A DNA stretch of 64,000 bases, taken from positions 171,628,994-171,692,993 of the forward strand of contig NC_085141.1 in the NCBI RefSeq assembly GCF_024139115.2, read 5' to 3'. A model generated the notes under the pieces. The model was not told where the DNA came from. It worked only from the letters and a program-made list of their open reading frames with translations, and searched no databases. The DNA comes from Armigeres subalbatus (Eukaryota > Arthropoda > Insecta > Diptera > Culicidae). The translations under genes and the position numbers were made by a program. Positions 1 through 11,055 of this stretch are shown piece after piece (position 1 is the stretch's first letter; every line of letters begins with the position of its first letter).

Positions 1-478
1 TAACTTTTGATAGAAAAAACATACACCTGAGATTTTCGGACGCAATGCACAATATAAGCTAAGCTTTTAATTGATGTATTAATTTTAAAAATTGGTGGTT
101 GCGAACCTGGCGGAAAAATAGTTTTCAAAAACAAATCCAAGATGGCGGCCAAATTCAATATGGCTGCTTATATTTTTATTATTGCAAATTGAGGATACAC
201 TCTTCCTCTTTCCAACGATATGCTGATCTCTATAATCGGTTGAGAATTGTTGGAGTTATGACAGTTTTGATGAGTCAAGAATTGACAAAAATCGAGGGGT
301 CCATTAAAATGATTTCGTGTATAAATAACGAGGGGTTCATCTTTCTGAAGAATTTAACTCGGATCCTTAATATACTCGCCGAAAGCTTTCGAAAGAATAT
401 AAATGTAGACATTTTTAAGAACCTCGTGCAAATAGTGGCCCGGTTTCAGCGAGAATTACTCCGTACAAAATCCTGTCA
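1..478. other. No gene recognised; anonymous repeat-like DNA
   Basis: I see no splice-bounded exon or recognisable domain here. A 133-residue open frame at 99-500 has no familiar motif and runs into the LINE remnant that follows, so it is not called. Confidence 0.4.
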
Positions 479-880
479 TGTATCCTGCTTAACAGACTGA
501 TACCGTTTGAGAAGTCCTTCGTCGGCGACTACTAGGCAGGTTTTCGTGAGGGCCGATCAACGACGGAACAGATATTTAGCCTGCGAATGATCCTTGATAA
601 ATTCCGGGAGTACAACTTGCAGACTCACCATCTGTTCATTGATTTCTAAGCAGCTTACGATTCAGTGAAAAGAAATGAGCTGTGGTAGACATCGTTTTCC
701 AGCTTAGGTCCCGCAACATGCAGATGGAAACGAAATTTGCTCTATACAAAACTCTGATTTTACCAGTGGCCCCTTATGGATATGAAGCATGGACGATAAA
801 AGAGGCCGACCGGAGAGATTTCGGGGTTTTCGAGCGAAAAGTGCTGCGTACAATACTCGAAACTCTCTGCTTGTTTTTCC
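479..880 (+). pseudogene. Degenerate RTE-type LINE reverse transcriptase remnant
   Basis: Several short frames on the plus strand translate to pieces that match the RTE-type LINE at 22.3-25.1 kb. About 540-670 reads as the RT region around HHLFIDF followed by AAYDSV, with an in-frame stop between them. About 715-870 reads as the C-terminal block with YKTLILP, GYEAWTIKEADRR and VFERKVLRTI. The distal copy has YKTLIRP, GHETWTM and VFERKVLRTI in the same order. The stretch between the two blocks (palm and catalytic FADD motif) is missing, so this is an internally deleted, dead copy. Clade assignment rests on the within-window comparison and on recall of mosquito RTE elements. Confidence 0.75.
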
Positions 881-1493
881 TGCCAGAACATATAACAACA
901 TCAATAAATAAATAAATAAACTTGAAAATGGTTTGTGGCGCATACGCATGCATGGCGCATACGCATGCATGATACAGCTCAATCAAGTATACAAAGAAGA
1001 AAATATTGTGAATCGTATAAAAGACGGCAGACTTCAGTGCGAATGTTGGAATAAAGAATAGCTAAAACAATATTCAACTGAGAACCAGATAGGGGATAGT
1101 GGAAGGCCACGAACACGCTACAATATACCAGGCATAGGTAAACCGATGCTGTAGACAACCAGGTATCCAGGAAGGTACATCCTGCCACCTGTCGGATAAT
1201 ATAACTATCGCCGTTTTGATCCACCCAGAGACTGAGAAATCCATATCCTTGAAACAAAATATAATTTTGAAAAAAAACGCGCGAAAAACGTCTAACTATT
1301 TAGTCGCAACAATCTGCATTCAACGAAAGGTCCTGCTTCATTGCTCTTAATTGAAAATTGGTCGGTTTGCACTTTGGGCTCAGAAATTATTGCCACGATA
1401 CTTTTTTCTTCCAACAAAAAGCGCCTAGATAGTCTAGCTCATTTTTTGACAACTATTCCTAGCCGATTTTCTCGCAATAAGTTGCATTTGAAT
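881..1493. other. No gene; short tandem repeat at 938-971
   Basis: Starts with an AATAAATAAATAAA-like A-rich tract that could be a LINE tail, then holds two copies of a 17-bp unit (GGCGCATACGCATGCAT) at 938-971. The remainder is AT-rich sequence without a supported gene. Confidence 0.5.
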
Positions 1494-1855
1494 TAGAGAT
1501 GGGCAAAACGGATCACTTTGATGAACGGATCAGATCTGGATAATTCATTCTAAGGATCCGGATCTCTCAACCGGATCGGATCCCTAGAACAAAATGCAAG
1601 GAGAATGCGAAGTAATGAAGCGTTAGACATTCAGATTGACACTTTTGAAACGTATTGGAAATAACTTCACCCTTTCTTGTTTACAAGCGTATGGAGTACA
1701 AACAATGAACTTTTCATTTTGTCATTTACATACAAATGGTCACATAATTTGCTGAACTGGTGAACCGGATCTTTAAAAAAATGATCTACGAATCATTCAC
1801 TCACTTCAGAGACTCGGATCTTTTTAACGGTTCCGGATCTGTACGCCCATCTCTA
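1494..1855. mobile_element. hAT-like MITE, 362 bp
   Basis: The ends are inverted copies, TAGAGATGGGC on the left and GCCCATCTCTA on the right. They are flanked by ATTTGAAT (1486-1493) and ATTCGAAT (1856-1863), an 8-bp target duplication with one mismatch. An 8-bp duplication with a TAG-starting terminus fits the hAT superfamily. The interior is rich in GGATC/GATCC words (for example 1551-1580 and 1815-1841). There is no coding capacity, so it is a non-autonomous element. Confidence 0.8.
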
Positions 1856-1956
1856 ATTCGAATGGAAGTCCTGTGTTATCATTTCCTATTAAGAAAATTA
1901 TTTTGAGTTTTTTAGTGGAATATCTTCACTTGTTATATGACGAGATTGTACTATCC

Positions 1957-2024
1957 CATTTAATTCCACCACTGGGTGTACCTTGACAGATACGTCAAGG
2001 TACAATCAAGTGGTGGAATTAAAT
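1957..2024. repeat. Small palindrome (hairpin)
   Basis: Arms beginning ATTTAATTCCACCAC and ending GTGGTGGAATTAAAT surround the inner inverted pair TACCTTGAC and GTCAAGGTA, with a 6-bp loop. Related TCCACCAC words recur at 2946-2985 and near 58155, suggesting a dispersed fold-back family. Confidence 0.6.
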
Positions 2025-2621
2025 GCAATAATACAAACTCATCTTATGACAAGTGCATTTCCTGTTGAAAATTGGCCGTATTGGATTATGGACTCAATGT
2101 TAAGACCAAAATACTATCTTTCCATAATACATCAGGTTGTCACCGATAGTTGATTACCCAGAGGTTTTCCCAAATAATTACTGGCTACACAATCGCAAAA
2201 TCTCTCAAATCTTCAAAAGAATTTCCTGTCGAGATTTGGTAGTACATTACGTGGAAATTCAAAAAAAAATACCACTCGAAATTCGGAAGAATTTAGATAG
2301 AAATAGAAATAGAAGTACATCAATCGAAGTACAAAGAATTTCCCTTTGAAGAATCGAAATTTGTAAGAATTTCCGGAGCATATTCCGATAATTTTACCTT
2401 GACCGCAAAGCACAAGGGTGCCGGATCGTGCGAAGTTTCTAAGAATCGAGCATGGCATATGTCAACTGTGGAGGATCGCGCTTCATTCAGAAGAATTTTT
2501 GTGGAATTTTGAAAGAATATCAAGTTGTTCACATTCACGACAATTTTCCATCAGATGGCAACTGATACACCTTGAATCACTAGGCGCAGAAATATCAGTA
2601 GTGAGAGTAGACTGTATCGAT
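2025..2621. other. No gene; degenerate GAATTTCC-type repeats
   Basis: Scattered GAATTTCC, GGAAATTC and GAAGAATTT words (about 2210-2380 and 2490-2510) look like old members of the GGAATTCC repeat family seen at 5.4, 34 and 57 kb. No exon is supported. Confidence 0.4.
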
Positions 2622-2888
2622 CTCCTTCTCTTCTTCTTCTTCTTCTTCTTCTTAGTTGGCATCCCCAATTGGGACATTTCCACAGTGATAAACTGCAAGG
2701 TTTATGACCAAGTTACCGGCAAAGTTGCATTCGTAGATCAAGAGCCAGACACGTTGATACTTTTATGCTCAGTAAAGTAAAGATAATTTTCAGTACGAAA
2801 TTGTCTAGATCGGACCGAGAATCAAACCCAGCCATCCTTAGCATTGTCTAGCTTTGTAGTCGCGCATCTGATCGCTAGGAGGGGCCCT
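2622..2888 (-). mobile_element. Feilai-type SINE, near full length
   Basis: On the minus strand it starts with a tRNA-like head (CCTAGCGATCAGATGCGCGA then a diverged B box around 2822-2840) and carries the conserved body seen at 25875-26167. It ends in a (GAA)n tail, visible on the plus strand as CTT triplets at 2626-2652. A tRNA-related promoter, an unrelated body and a triplet tail is the described architecture of mosquito Feilai SINEs. The many substitutions relative to 25.9 kb mark an old insertion. Confidence 0.75.
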
Positions 2889-4960
2889 AACGCGCTAATT
2901 ATGGTCAAAACAGCAACATGGATGGAAATATTTAAAACGCCGCACCACTTGTATGGAGTCCGATATAAAAGTGGTGGCGTTATAACTATTTTCATCTATT
3001 TTCAAATGAGTAGGTATAAACATAAAATTGCATACAAATAACTTTCATTACTTGAAAATTCAAGTAATTGTGATTTGGAAGGCAACATTATAACTGAATC
3101 AAACCACTAGGAATCGCGTCTTTAAGCTTTAAACATGACTATTTTGTATGGAAATCAGTGGTCTGTAATCCAAAAATCTCTGACAATATTGCACGAAAAT
3201 CGACTGCTTAAAAGTATCAGCGTAATACAAACAATAAACAAAGACAACAAATAAGTATCATACTTGAACGGTACTATAATATGATGCAGCTAACTTTCCC
3301 GATTCGATCGGTATGCATACTTGAATACCCAGAAAAATATTCAGTCATTTACATAAAACCCCATTCCCTTCGTTCATCTTATGAGCCCCATAAATGGAAG
3401 CAAGCAGCAGAACGATACCGAAGGCGACGGAATAGCGACTGCGACCCTGACAGTCAGCCGGGGATAGCAATCCCGGCGCGACCGCGCGCCGAAAGAACCA
3501 TCGTCGTTTAGGAATGGATTCAGGCAGAAAATCATTTAAGCAAATGGATGGAATCTGCCCAGTTTAATGTCCTTGGTAGGCCCGCCCGCAAGCGGCTGTT
3601 ATGTTGAGTGGCCGAATTGGAAAGGATGGTGCTGCGCTCAACTTGACAAAGTCGTGCCAACAGTTTGGAGGGATGTTTTCGGAAATAAATCAAATGAAGC
3701 CAAGACGAAGGAAGTAAGGGCATGCCAGTAGTCGTACCGTCGTCGCCACATGTTTTCTTGGTGGAATTCTGTTGGTGGCTACTGTTGATTCGGCTTGGAA
3801 TAGACTTTCTAAAGGGACGTCCATAAAATGTCTCACGTATTATAGGGGGAAGGTAGGATCAAAAGCTGTAAACATCCATGTAAAATTGTATCATACATAA
3901 AGTGTGAAAAAGGAAGAAGGGAGGTTAAAAATGTGAATTTTTTGTGACGCAGATAATGGATCATCCCTAACAAAACAGTTGACTCTCCTACATGTATTTA
4001 CATATTTAAGATCGACTGCGATTCAAATGCCTTAATCAATTCCTTTCCCGCTTCCAACTGGATCATCTCCAAGGGGAAAAACATACGAGGAATGCTGTCG
4101 GTTGATCTGAGAGTTACGTAAGTATTCATCTTAGATTGCAAGCAAGAACTTTTGTGCAAATTTTTCTCGATAGGAAATATTTACTTAATTTTGAACAAAA
4201 TAAAATGGTTAGGTTTCGAATATATTTTGAGGCAAGCCACCTAGTCCCGGTTTGGAACCAAAACGCAGCAACCAAGATAACGTCATGCTGTAATTTGCCG
4301 CCATCGGGGGTGACAATGGGTCTGGGGGATGAGAATGGTTAATCACTCTCACCGGCAGCCTGGAGGTCGGATAGCCAAATCGTTCAAAAAAGTCTTTTAT
4401 ATTTTAATCTTTTTGCCCTCAGATACATTCAATCTATTCTACAAGCATTCTATGTACTTGAAACAGTGACCCATTCTCACCCCCATTTGACCCATTGTCA
4501 CCCCCGACGACTGATTGTTTATAAAGTTCTGCTCCGTAGGAAACTTTTTTTTGCATGTAGCCACAAAGGTTATCATGTGTACGATGCTGTTCTGCCAGGT
4601 TGTAACAGTTCATTCTCTGTGTTGTTTACCTTCAACATTTTCTGCTTCCTAGGAATCCACCAAAAATGAGTACCGTCAAGTGGGGTTACTTGCAACACTT
4701 TCAACACACAAATGAAGCAGCCGAACGAGATGAGTACCCCACCCCATTTGGTTACGCCATATGTGGGGTAACTTACAGCACGCACTCAGAGTTCAAATTT
4801 ACCACTAAAAACTTCGAATATTTCCAGCAATAATTTCAAAACAATGTCTTGAAACAAATAGGGGAGCATCCATAAACAACGTAACGTAATGCCATTTTCA
4901 CGCTTTTTGGATCAATTTTTCTAACAATATACGCCATTGATATTTTTGTATTCTCAGTGG
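2889..4960. other. No gene recognised
   Basis: About 2 kb without a defensible exon. A GC-richer patch at 3390-3740 has open frames on both strands (plus 3281-3511, minus 3532-3723), but no motif or splice signal lets me choose between them. The stretches beginning GGGACGTCCATAAAATGTCTCACG (about 3814), ACCGTCAAGTGGGG (about 4672) and GAGCATCCATAAACAACGTAACG (about 4864) look like fragments of interspersed MITE families. Confidence 0.4.
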
Positions 4961-4995
4961 AGAAATTTCCCATATGTACGCGGACCGGGGGTAAG

Positions 4996-5310
4996 AGGTG
5001 TCTCCAGTAGCTTTGTGAGCAAAGGCGTAGGATTGCCAATCCGGAGATGGCGAGTTCTATTTTCGGTCCGGTCTAGGATGTTTTAGGATTGGAAACATTC
5101 TCGACTCTCTAAGCATACCCAGTCAACAGATCGTATATGGCGCCACATAAGATGCTACAGTGGAGGCCATATAAGTACTTCTCCATACAATATGTACGTA
5201 TTTCGCTTCCACTTCAGCATCTTATGTTGTATTATATACGATTTTGTGTTGACCAGGTAGTGCATTCATTGTACTTGCTACACATGATACATAATCATGC
5301 AATGGCGGGC
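4996..5310 (+). mobile_element. Second tRNA-like SINE family, remnant
   Basis: Head: GTCTCCAGTAGCTTTGTGAGC, then GGATTGCCAATCCGGAGATGG and a B-box-like GTTCTATTTTCG (about 4999-5066). A body piece, CATTGTACTTGCTACACATG followed by ATAATCATGCAATGG and GGCATAGAAAAGCTTTC, lies at 5266-5330. The same head recurs at 21974-22060 and the same body at 29785-29840, which is what defines it as a dispersed family. The two parts here are separated by unrelated sequence at about 5115-5255. Confidence 0.55.
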
Positions 5311-5374
5311 ATAGAAAAGCTTTCAAAGCTTTCCTTGGACAATCCTACAAGAATTCGGTCGGAACAGTGATTTC

Positions 5375-6500
5375 TTCAAAAAAAACCTCGGGAAATTACT
5401 TCGTTGATAAATACAGAAGTTCCTTTGGAAATTCCTCAAGATATTCTATTGAAAATTCTAAGAAAGAATTATAAAAAAATCGAAAGCTTCTTCGGAAATT
5501 TCTAGCCGTATTATTTTAGAAATTTCTTCAGAAACTCTTTCAGAAATTCCTTTGGAAGTTCCTTTAGGAATTCCATTGATATTCTGTCGAATTTTCGGAA
5601 ATACCTAATGAAAATCCTTGGGAAATTCTTTCAGTCATACCTACGGAAATTCCTTAAGGAATTTCTTGGATGTAATCTAGAAAATCCTTCAGAAATTCTT
5701 TAGGGCATTCCTCCAGGAATAATTTAGAAAATTATTCCAGGAATTTATTTTGACGTTTGTCCAAGAATTCCTTTGAAGAATTCTATGTAAAAGTCTTTGC
5801 AATTTTTTTTTGGAAGTTCTTCCGGAACTTCATCCGGAAAATCCTTATAGAAAAACCATACAAAATTCTTTCCGAAATTTCTGTGGGAATTTTGCTGGGA
5901 GATTTTTTCCAAAATTCATTAAGAAAGAGCTCTTGAAGTTATATGCGAATGATTTCTAGAAAATTTTCTGAAGAGATTCCTGAAAGAATTCTTAATGAAA
6001 TGTCCAGAGGCTTATGGATTTTTTATATTAAATTTCCAGAGGATTTTGGATGCCTTAAAGAACTTTTGAAATAATTCCTGAATGAAATTCATAACAAATT
6101 CCTGAGAAAAATTACCGGAAGAATTCCGCCGTAAGTATTCTTAAAGGAGTTTCTGAAGAATCTTCCGTAGCAATTTCGAACAAATATGCAAAGGAATTCG
6201 AATCAGAATTTCCTTCGAACATTTCCTGGTGGAAGTTCTAAAAATATTGCTAAAGAAATTCATGAAGAAAATTCCTTACAAAAAAATTCTTATAAGAATT
6301 TATGAAGGAATTTCCAAAGGTATTCCTAGATTCATTTGCGGAGGATTTTGGAACAAATTCCTCAAGGATTTTTTAATGAATTACTGGAGAAATTTCCCAT
6401 GGAATACTTAGAGAAATTTACATCGAAATTCCTGAAGGAATGTTTGAAAGTATGCCTGAAAGAATTTTTGGATGACTATCCGAATTAAATCCTGGAGGTA
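5375..6500. repeat. Degenerate GGAATTCC-type repeat tract
   Basis: Over 1 kb is built from diverged words such as GGAAATTCCT, AGAAATTCCTTTGG and GGAATTTCTT, with both orientations mixed (GAAATTCC and GGAATTTC). Spacing is close to 24 bp in places. The 60-residue frame at 6229-6411 is a by-product. Related tracts lie at 17.3-17.5, 18.2-18.5, 33.83-34.73, 51.2-51.56 and 56.85-57.6 kb. Confidence 0.75.
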
Positions 6501-7203
6501 GTTTTTGCTATAAAATGTCTGGAGGATTTTCTGAACAAACTTTCAGATGAATTCATGGAATATCGGCTGGATGAACAATGCAAGAAATTTTGGTAGCAGC
6601 TCCCAAGGAATTGTTCAGAATGTACGATGAAGTTTGATAATGTATCGACTGCAATCTCGATATTTTTGTTTTTTTTCGCATGCAGTCTCAATTCTTTTTT
6701 CAAAACAGGTTTTTGTTTTACTACTGTTCGGATTTTTGAAGGGATTGCTGGAAGAAATCCCGAAGGATTTTTACCAGGTACTCCTAAAACTGCAATACAT
6801 TAGTTTATATCCGGCTCTAATACTGATCACAATTTGGATTCAAACTGATAGTATTAACCTTTCACATATTTTGAATTTGTTTTTTCAAAGTGTTAAAAAT
6901 GTGCTTTGCCTATTTGCATGCATGACCCAAAGTTTATAAGAAGGCCACAAATTGAACGTTTATTTTCTTGAGCCTGATTTTTCATCAGCGGTCCATATTT
7001 TAGTTGAATCAGATGAGCATGCGGCCCGTTAGTTCTAGTGAGCCTTTGCCTTTCTCGCGCATTATAAAATGTATTTAAAAAATCTCATTAGAAAGGTCAA
7101 AAATGCTATTTAGGGGAATAGATCACATTTTTCCGATCATTTTGCATGTTTTTGCATGATTAAAATGCATTGTCACCATTTTCATAAAGAAAAAAATCTG
7201 TTT
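6501..7203. other. No gene recognised
   Basis: AT-rich sequence. The segment TGCCTTTCTCGCGCATTATAAAA (7047-7069) also appears in diverged form near 32720, so part of this is a dispersed repeat. Confidence 0.4.
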
Positions 7204-7560
7204 TGAAATTTTTAATTCAAAGGGGGACTCTTGGGGAAAACAATTATGGGACCGCATTCCCCGTCGAATGCAACTTGTTGCGAGTAAATTAGATAATGCT
7301 AAGTTGGAGCAACTTTAGTGGCTGATTGTCGATGCAAGCATTTTCGTTGCTGTAGGGTTTGAGTAAAATGTCTTCAGCGTGTGTTGATAGATTCACACCT
7401 CAGCAGCGTGTCAATCAGCGAGCAGCAAGCCATGTCTCTGCCTCTTCCAATCAGATCTTTTTGGCGTGCACACGCATCAACGGAGAGTCGCTGTCACAGA
7501 ATTTCGTTCCGGCCATTTAGGGCCACACATTTTGACGATCCTGCCAGTCTATTTTTTTGA
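7204..7560. repeat. Satellite-flanking segment, copy 1
   Basis: Sequence from AATTTTTAATTCAAAGGGGG to beyond CATCAACGGAGAGTCGCTGTC recurs almost unchanged at 8341-8705. The second copy has about 70 extra bases near 8446-8515. A partial third copy, from GCGAGCAGCAAGCCATG to the CGTTCCGGCCATTTA motif, lies at about 11524-11640. The three flank copies bracket the satellite blocks. Confidence 0.85.
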
Positions 7561-7689
7561 TCCTGTCGCTGATTTCAAGAGGTGAGTTGAGTTGAGGTGA
7601 GGTGAGATATTTTAGTTTGAAAAGCACCGGAGACGAGCCAGCCTCGGGCTAAAAGTCTCCTTAATAAAGTCAAAATCACAAGACGCACC

Positions 7690-8340
7690 GCGAAGACCGT
7701 TGCAAAATGGTTTCTGATTTGCTAAATAACAAGACGCGTTTCGAAGACCGTCGGAAAACGGTTTGTGGTTTGCAAAATCGCAAGACGCATCTCGAAGTCC
7801 GTCAGAAAATGGTTTGTGGTTTGCAAAATCACAAGACGCGTCTCGAAGACCGTCGGAAAATGGTTTGTGGTTTGCAAAATCACAATACGCATCTCGAAGA
7901 CCGTGAGAAAATGGTTTGTGGTTTGCAAAATCACAAGACGCATCTCGAAGACCGTTGGAGAATGGTTTGTGGTTTGCAAAATTACAGGACGCGTCTCGAA
8001 GACCGTCGGAAAATGGTTTGTGGTTTGCAAAGCACAAGACGCGCCGCGAATACCGTTTCAAAATGGTTTGTGGTTTGCAAAATCACAAGACGCGTCTCGA
8101 AGACCGTCAGAAAATGGTTTGTGGTATGCACAATCACAAGACGCGTCTCGAAGACCGTCGGAAAATGGTTTATGGTTTGCAGAATCACAAGACGCATCTC
8201 GAAGACCGTGAGAAAATGGTTTGTGGTTTGCAAAATCACAAGACGCATCTCGAAGACCGTTGGAGAATGGTTTGTGGTTTGCAAAATTACAGGACGCGTC
8301 TCGAAGACCGTCGGAAAATGGATTGTGGTTTGCAAAATCA
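7690..8340. repeat. 51-bp satellite, block 1 (about 12 units)
   Basis: A head-to-tail unit of 51 bp has the core ATGGTTTGTGGTTTGCAAAA then TCACAAGACGCGTCTCGAAG and ACCGTCGGAAA. Units differ by single substitutions (GCGT/GCAT, CGG/CAG, CACAAG/TACAGG) and a few have lost 2-3 bases. Because 51 is a multiple of 3, several frames on both strands stay open across the block. The block starts and ends next to copies of the same flanking segment. Confidence 0.95.
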
Positions 8341-8705
8341 AATTTTTAATTCAAAGGGGGACTCTTGGGGAAAAACAATTATGGGACCGCATTCCCCGTC
8401 AAATGCAACTTGTTGCGAGTAAATTAGATAATGCTAAGTTGGATCAATCATACAGCCTTTCGGTACAACTTTGTTGGACGAGGAAGGCAAAACGGACCCA
8501 AAACAGTAACAGAGTTCAACTTTAATGGCTGATTGTCGATGCAAGCATTTTTGTTGCTGTAGGGTTTGAGTAAAATGTCTTCAGCGTGTGTTGATAGATT
8601 CACACCTCAGCAGCGTGTCAAGCAGCGAGCAGCAAGCCATGTCTCTGCCTCTTCCAATCAGATCTTTTTGGCGTGCACACGCATCAACGGAGAGTCGCTG
8701 TCACG
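8341..8705. repeat. Satellite-flanking segment, copy 2
   Basis: Near-copy of 7204-7500 separating the two satellite blocks. The transition into block 2 falls after GAGAGTCGCTGTCACGAAGA, where copy 1 instead continues into CAGAATTTCGTTCCGG. This indicates that a flank plus satellite module was duplicated. Confidence 0.85.
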
Positions 8706-11055
8706 AAGATCGTCTGTAAATTGTTTGTGGTTTGGAAAATCACAAGACGCGTCTCGAAGAACATCGGAAAACGGTTTGTGGTTTGCAAAATTACAAGACG
8801 CATCTCGAAGACCGTCGGAAAATGGATTGTGGTTTGCAAAATCACAAGACGCGTCTCGAAGACCATCGGAAAATGGTTTGTGGTTTGCAAAATTACAAGA
8901 CGAGTCTCGAAGACATTCGGAAAATAGATTGTGGTTTGCAAACGCGTCTTGTCTCGAAGACCATCGGAAAATGGTTTGTGGTTTGAAAAATCACAAGACG
9001 CGTCTAGAAGACTGTCGGAAAATGGTTTGTGGTTTGCAAAATCACAAAACGCGTCTCGAAGACCGTCAGAAAATGGTTTGTGGTTTGCAAAATCACAAGA
9101 CGCATCTCGAAGACCGTCGGAAGATGGTTTGTGGTTTGCAAAATCTCAAGACGCGTCGCGAATTCCGTTGCAAAATGGTTTGTGGTTTGTAAAATCATAA
9201 AACGCGTCTCGAAGACCGTCAGAAAATGGTTTGTGGTTAGCAAAATCACAAGACGCATCTCGAAGACCGTCGGAAGATGGTTTGTGGTTTGCAAAATCAC
9301 AAGACGCGTCTCGAAGATCATCGGAAAATTGTTTGTGGTTTGAAAAATCACAAGACGCGTCTCGAAGATTGTCAGAAAACGGTTTGTGGTTTGCAAAATC
9401 ACAAGACGAGTCTCGAAGACCGTCGGAAGATGGTTTGTGGTTTGAAAAATCACAAGACGTGTCTCGATGACCATCGGAAAATGGTTTGTGGTTTGAAAAA
9501 TCACAAGACGCGTCTCGAAGATCGTCAGAAAATGGTTTGTGGTTTGCAAAATCACAAGACGAGTCTCGAAGACCGTCGGAAGATGGTTTGTGGTTTGAAA
9601 AATCACAAGACGCGTCAAGAAGACCATTGGAAAATGGTTTGTGGTCGTAATACGTGTTTTAAAGGTGGCCGAAAAATGCAAACGCTTCTCGAAGACCGTC
9701 AGAAAATGGTTTGTGGTTTGCAAAATCACAAGACGCGTCTCGAAGACCGTCGGAAAATGGTTTGTAGTTTGAAAAATCACAAGACGTGTCTCGATGACCA
9801 TCGGAAAATGGTTTGTGGTTTGAAAAATCACAAGACGCGTCTCGAAGATCGTCAGAAAATGGTTTGTGGTTTGCAAAATCACAAGACGAGTCTCGAAGAC
9901 CGTCGGAAGATGGTTTGTGGTTTGAAAAATCACAAGACGCGTCAAGAAGACCGTTGGAAAATGGTTTGTGGTCGTAATACGTGTTTTAAAGGTGGCCGAA
10001 AAATGCAAACGCTTCTCGAAGACCGTCAGAAAATGGTTTGTGGTTTGCAAAATCACAAGACGCGTCTCGAAGACCGTCGGAAAATGGTTTGTGGTTTGCA
10101 AAATCACAATACGCTCCGCGAATTCCGTTGCAAAATGGTTTATGGTTTGCAAAATCACAAAACGCGTCTCGAAGACCGTCAGAAAATGGTTTGTGGTTTG
10201 CAAAATTACAAGACGCGTCTCGAAGACCGTCGGAAAATGGTTTGTGGTTTGCAAAATCACAAGACGCGTCTCGAAGATCATCGGAAAATGGTTTGTGGTT
10301 TGCAAAATCACAAGACGCATCTCGAAGACCGTCGGAAAATGGTTTGTGGTTTGAAAAATCACAAGACGCGTCTAGAAGACTGTCGGAAAATGGTTTATGG
10401 TTTGCAAAATCGCAAGACGCGTCTCGAAGACCGTCAGAAAATGGTTTGTGGTTTGCAAAACACAAGACGCGTCTCGAAGACCGTCAGAAAATGCTTTGTG
10501 GTTTGCAAAATCACAAGACGCGTCTCGAAGACCGTCGGAAGATGGTTTGTGGTTTGCAAAATCACAAGACGCATCTCGAAGACCGTTAGAAAATGGTTTG
10601 TGGTTAGCAAAATCACAAGACGCATCTCGAAGACCGTTCGAAAATGGTTTGTGGTTTGCAAAATTACAAGACGCGTCTCGAAGACCGTCGGAAAATGGTT
10701 TGTGGTTTGCAAAATCACAAGACGCGTCTCGAAGATCGTCGGAAAATGGTTTGTGGTTTGAAAAATCACAAGACGCGTCTCGAAGATCGTCAGAAAACGG
10801 TTTGTGGTTTGCTAAATCACAAGACGCGTCTCGAAGACCGTCGGAAAATGGTTTGTGGTTTGAAAAATCACAAGACGCGTCTAGAAGACTGTCGGAAAAT
10901 GGTTTATGGTTTGCAGAATTACAAGACGCGTCTCGAAGACCGTCAGAAACTGGTGTGTGGTTTGCAAAATCACAAAATGCGTCTCGAAGACCGTCGGAAA
11001 ATGTTTTGTGGTCATAATACGTGTTTTAAAGGTGGCCGAAAAATATTTTGCAGTT
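8706..11055. repeat. 51-bp satellite, block 2 (about 45 units) with higher-order structure
   Basis: Same 51-bp unit as block 1, with variants. A distinct variant containing CGTAATACGTGTTTTAAAGG and TGGCCGAAAAATGC occurs at 9646, 9973 and (with one change) near 11013. The first two lie 327 bp apart inside a longer matching stretch, so a multi-unit module has been copied. All six frames are unusually open: 494 codons at 9277-10761 plus and 452 codons at 10362-9004 minus. The peptide unit in the longest frame is 17 residues (MVCGLQNHKTRLEDRRK). I read this as a non-coding satellite. Confidence 0.95.

Noticed and set aside
9004..10761. Long open frames (494 codons plus, 452 codons minus) as protein-coding genes
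   Set aside because: They are the 51-bp satellite read in frame. Both strands and several frames are equally open, and there are no splice or start contexts.
7690..11055. CRISPR-like array of regular repeats
   Set aside because: Units are head to tail without unique spacers, and the surroundings are eukaryotic.
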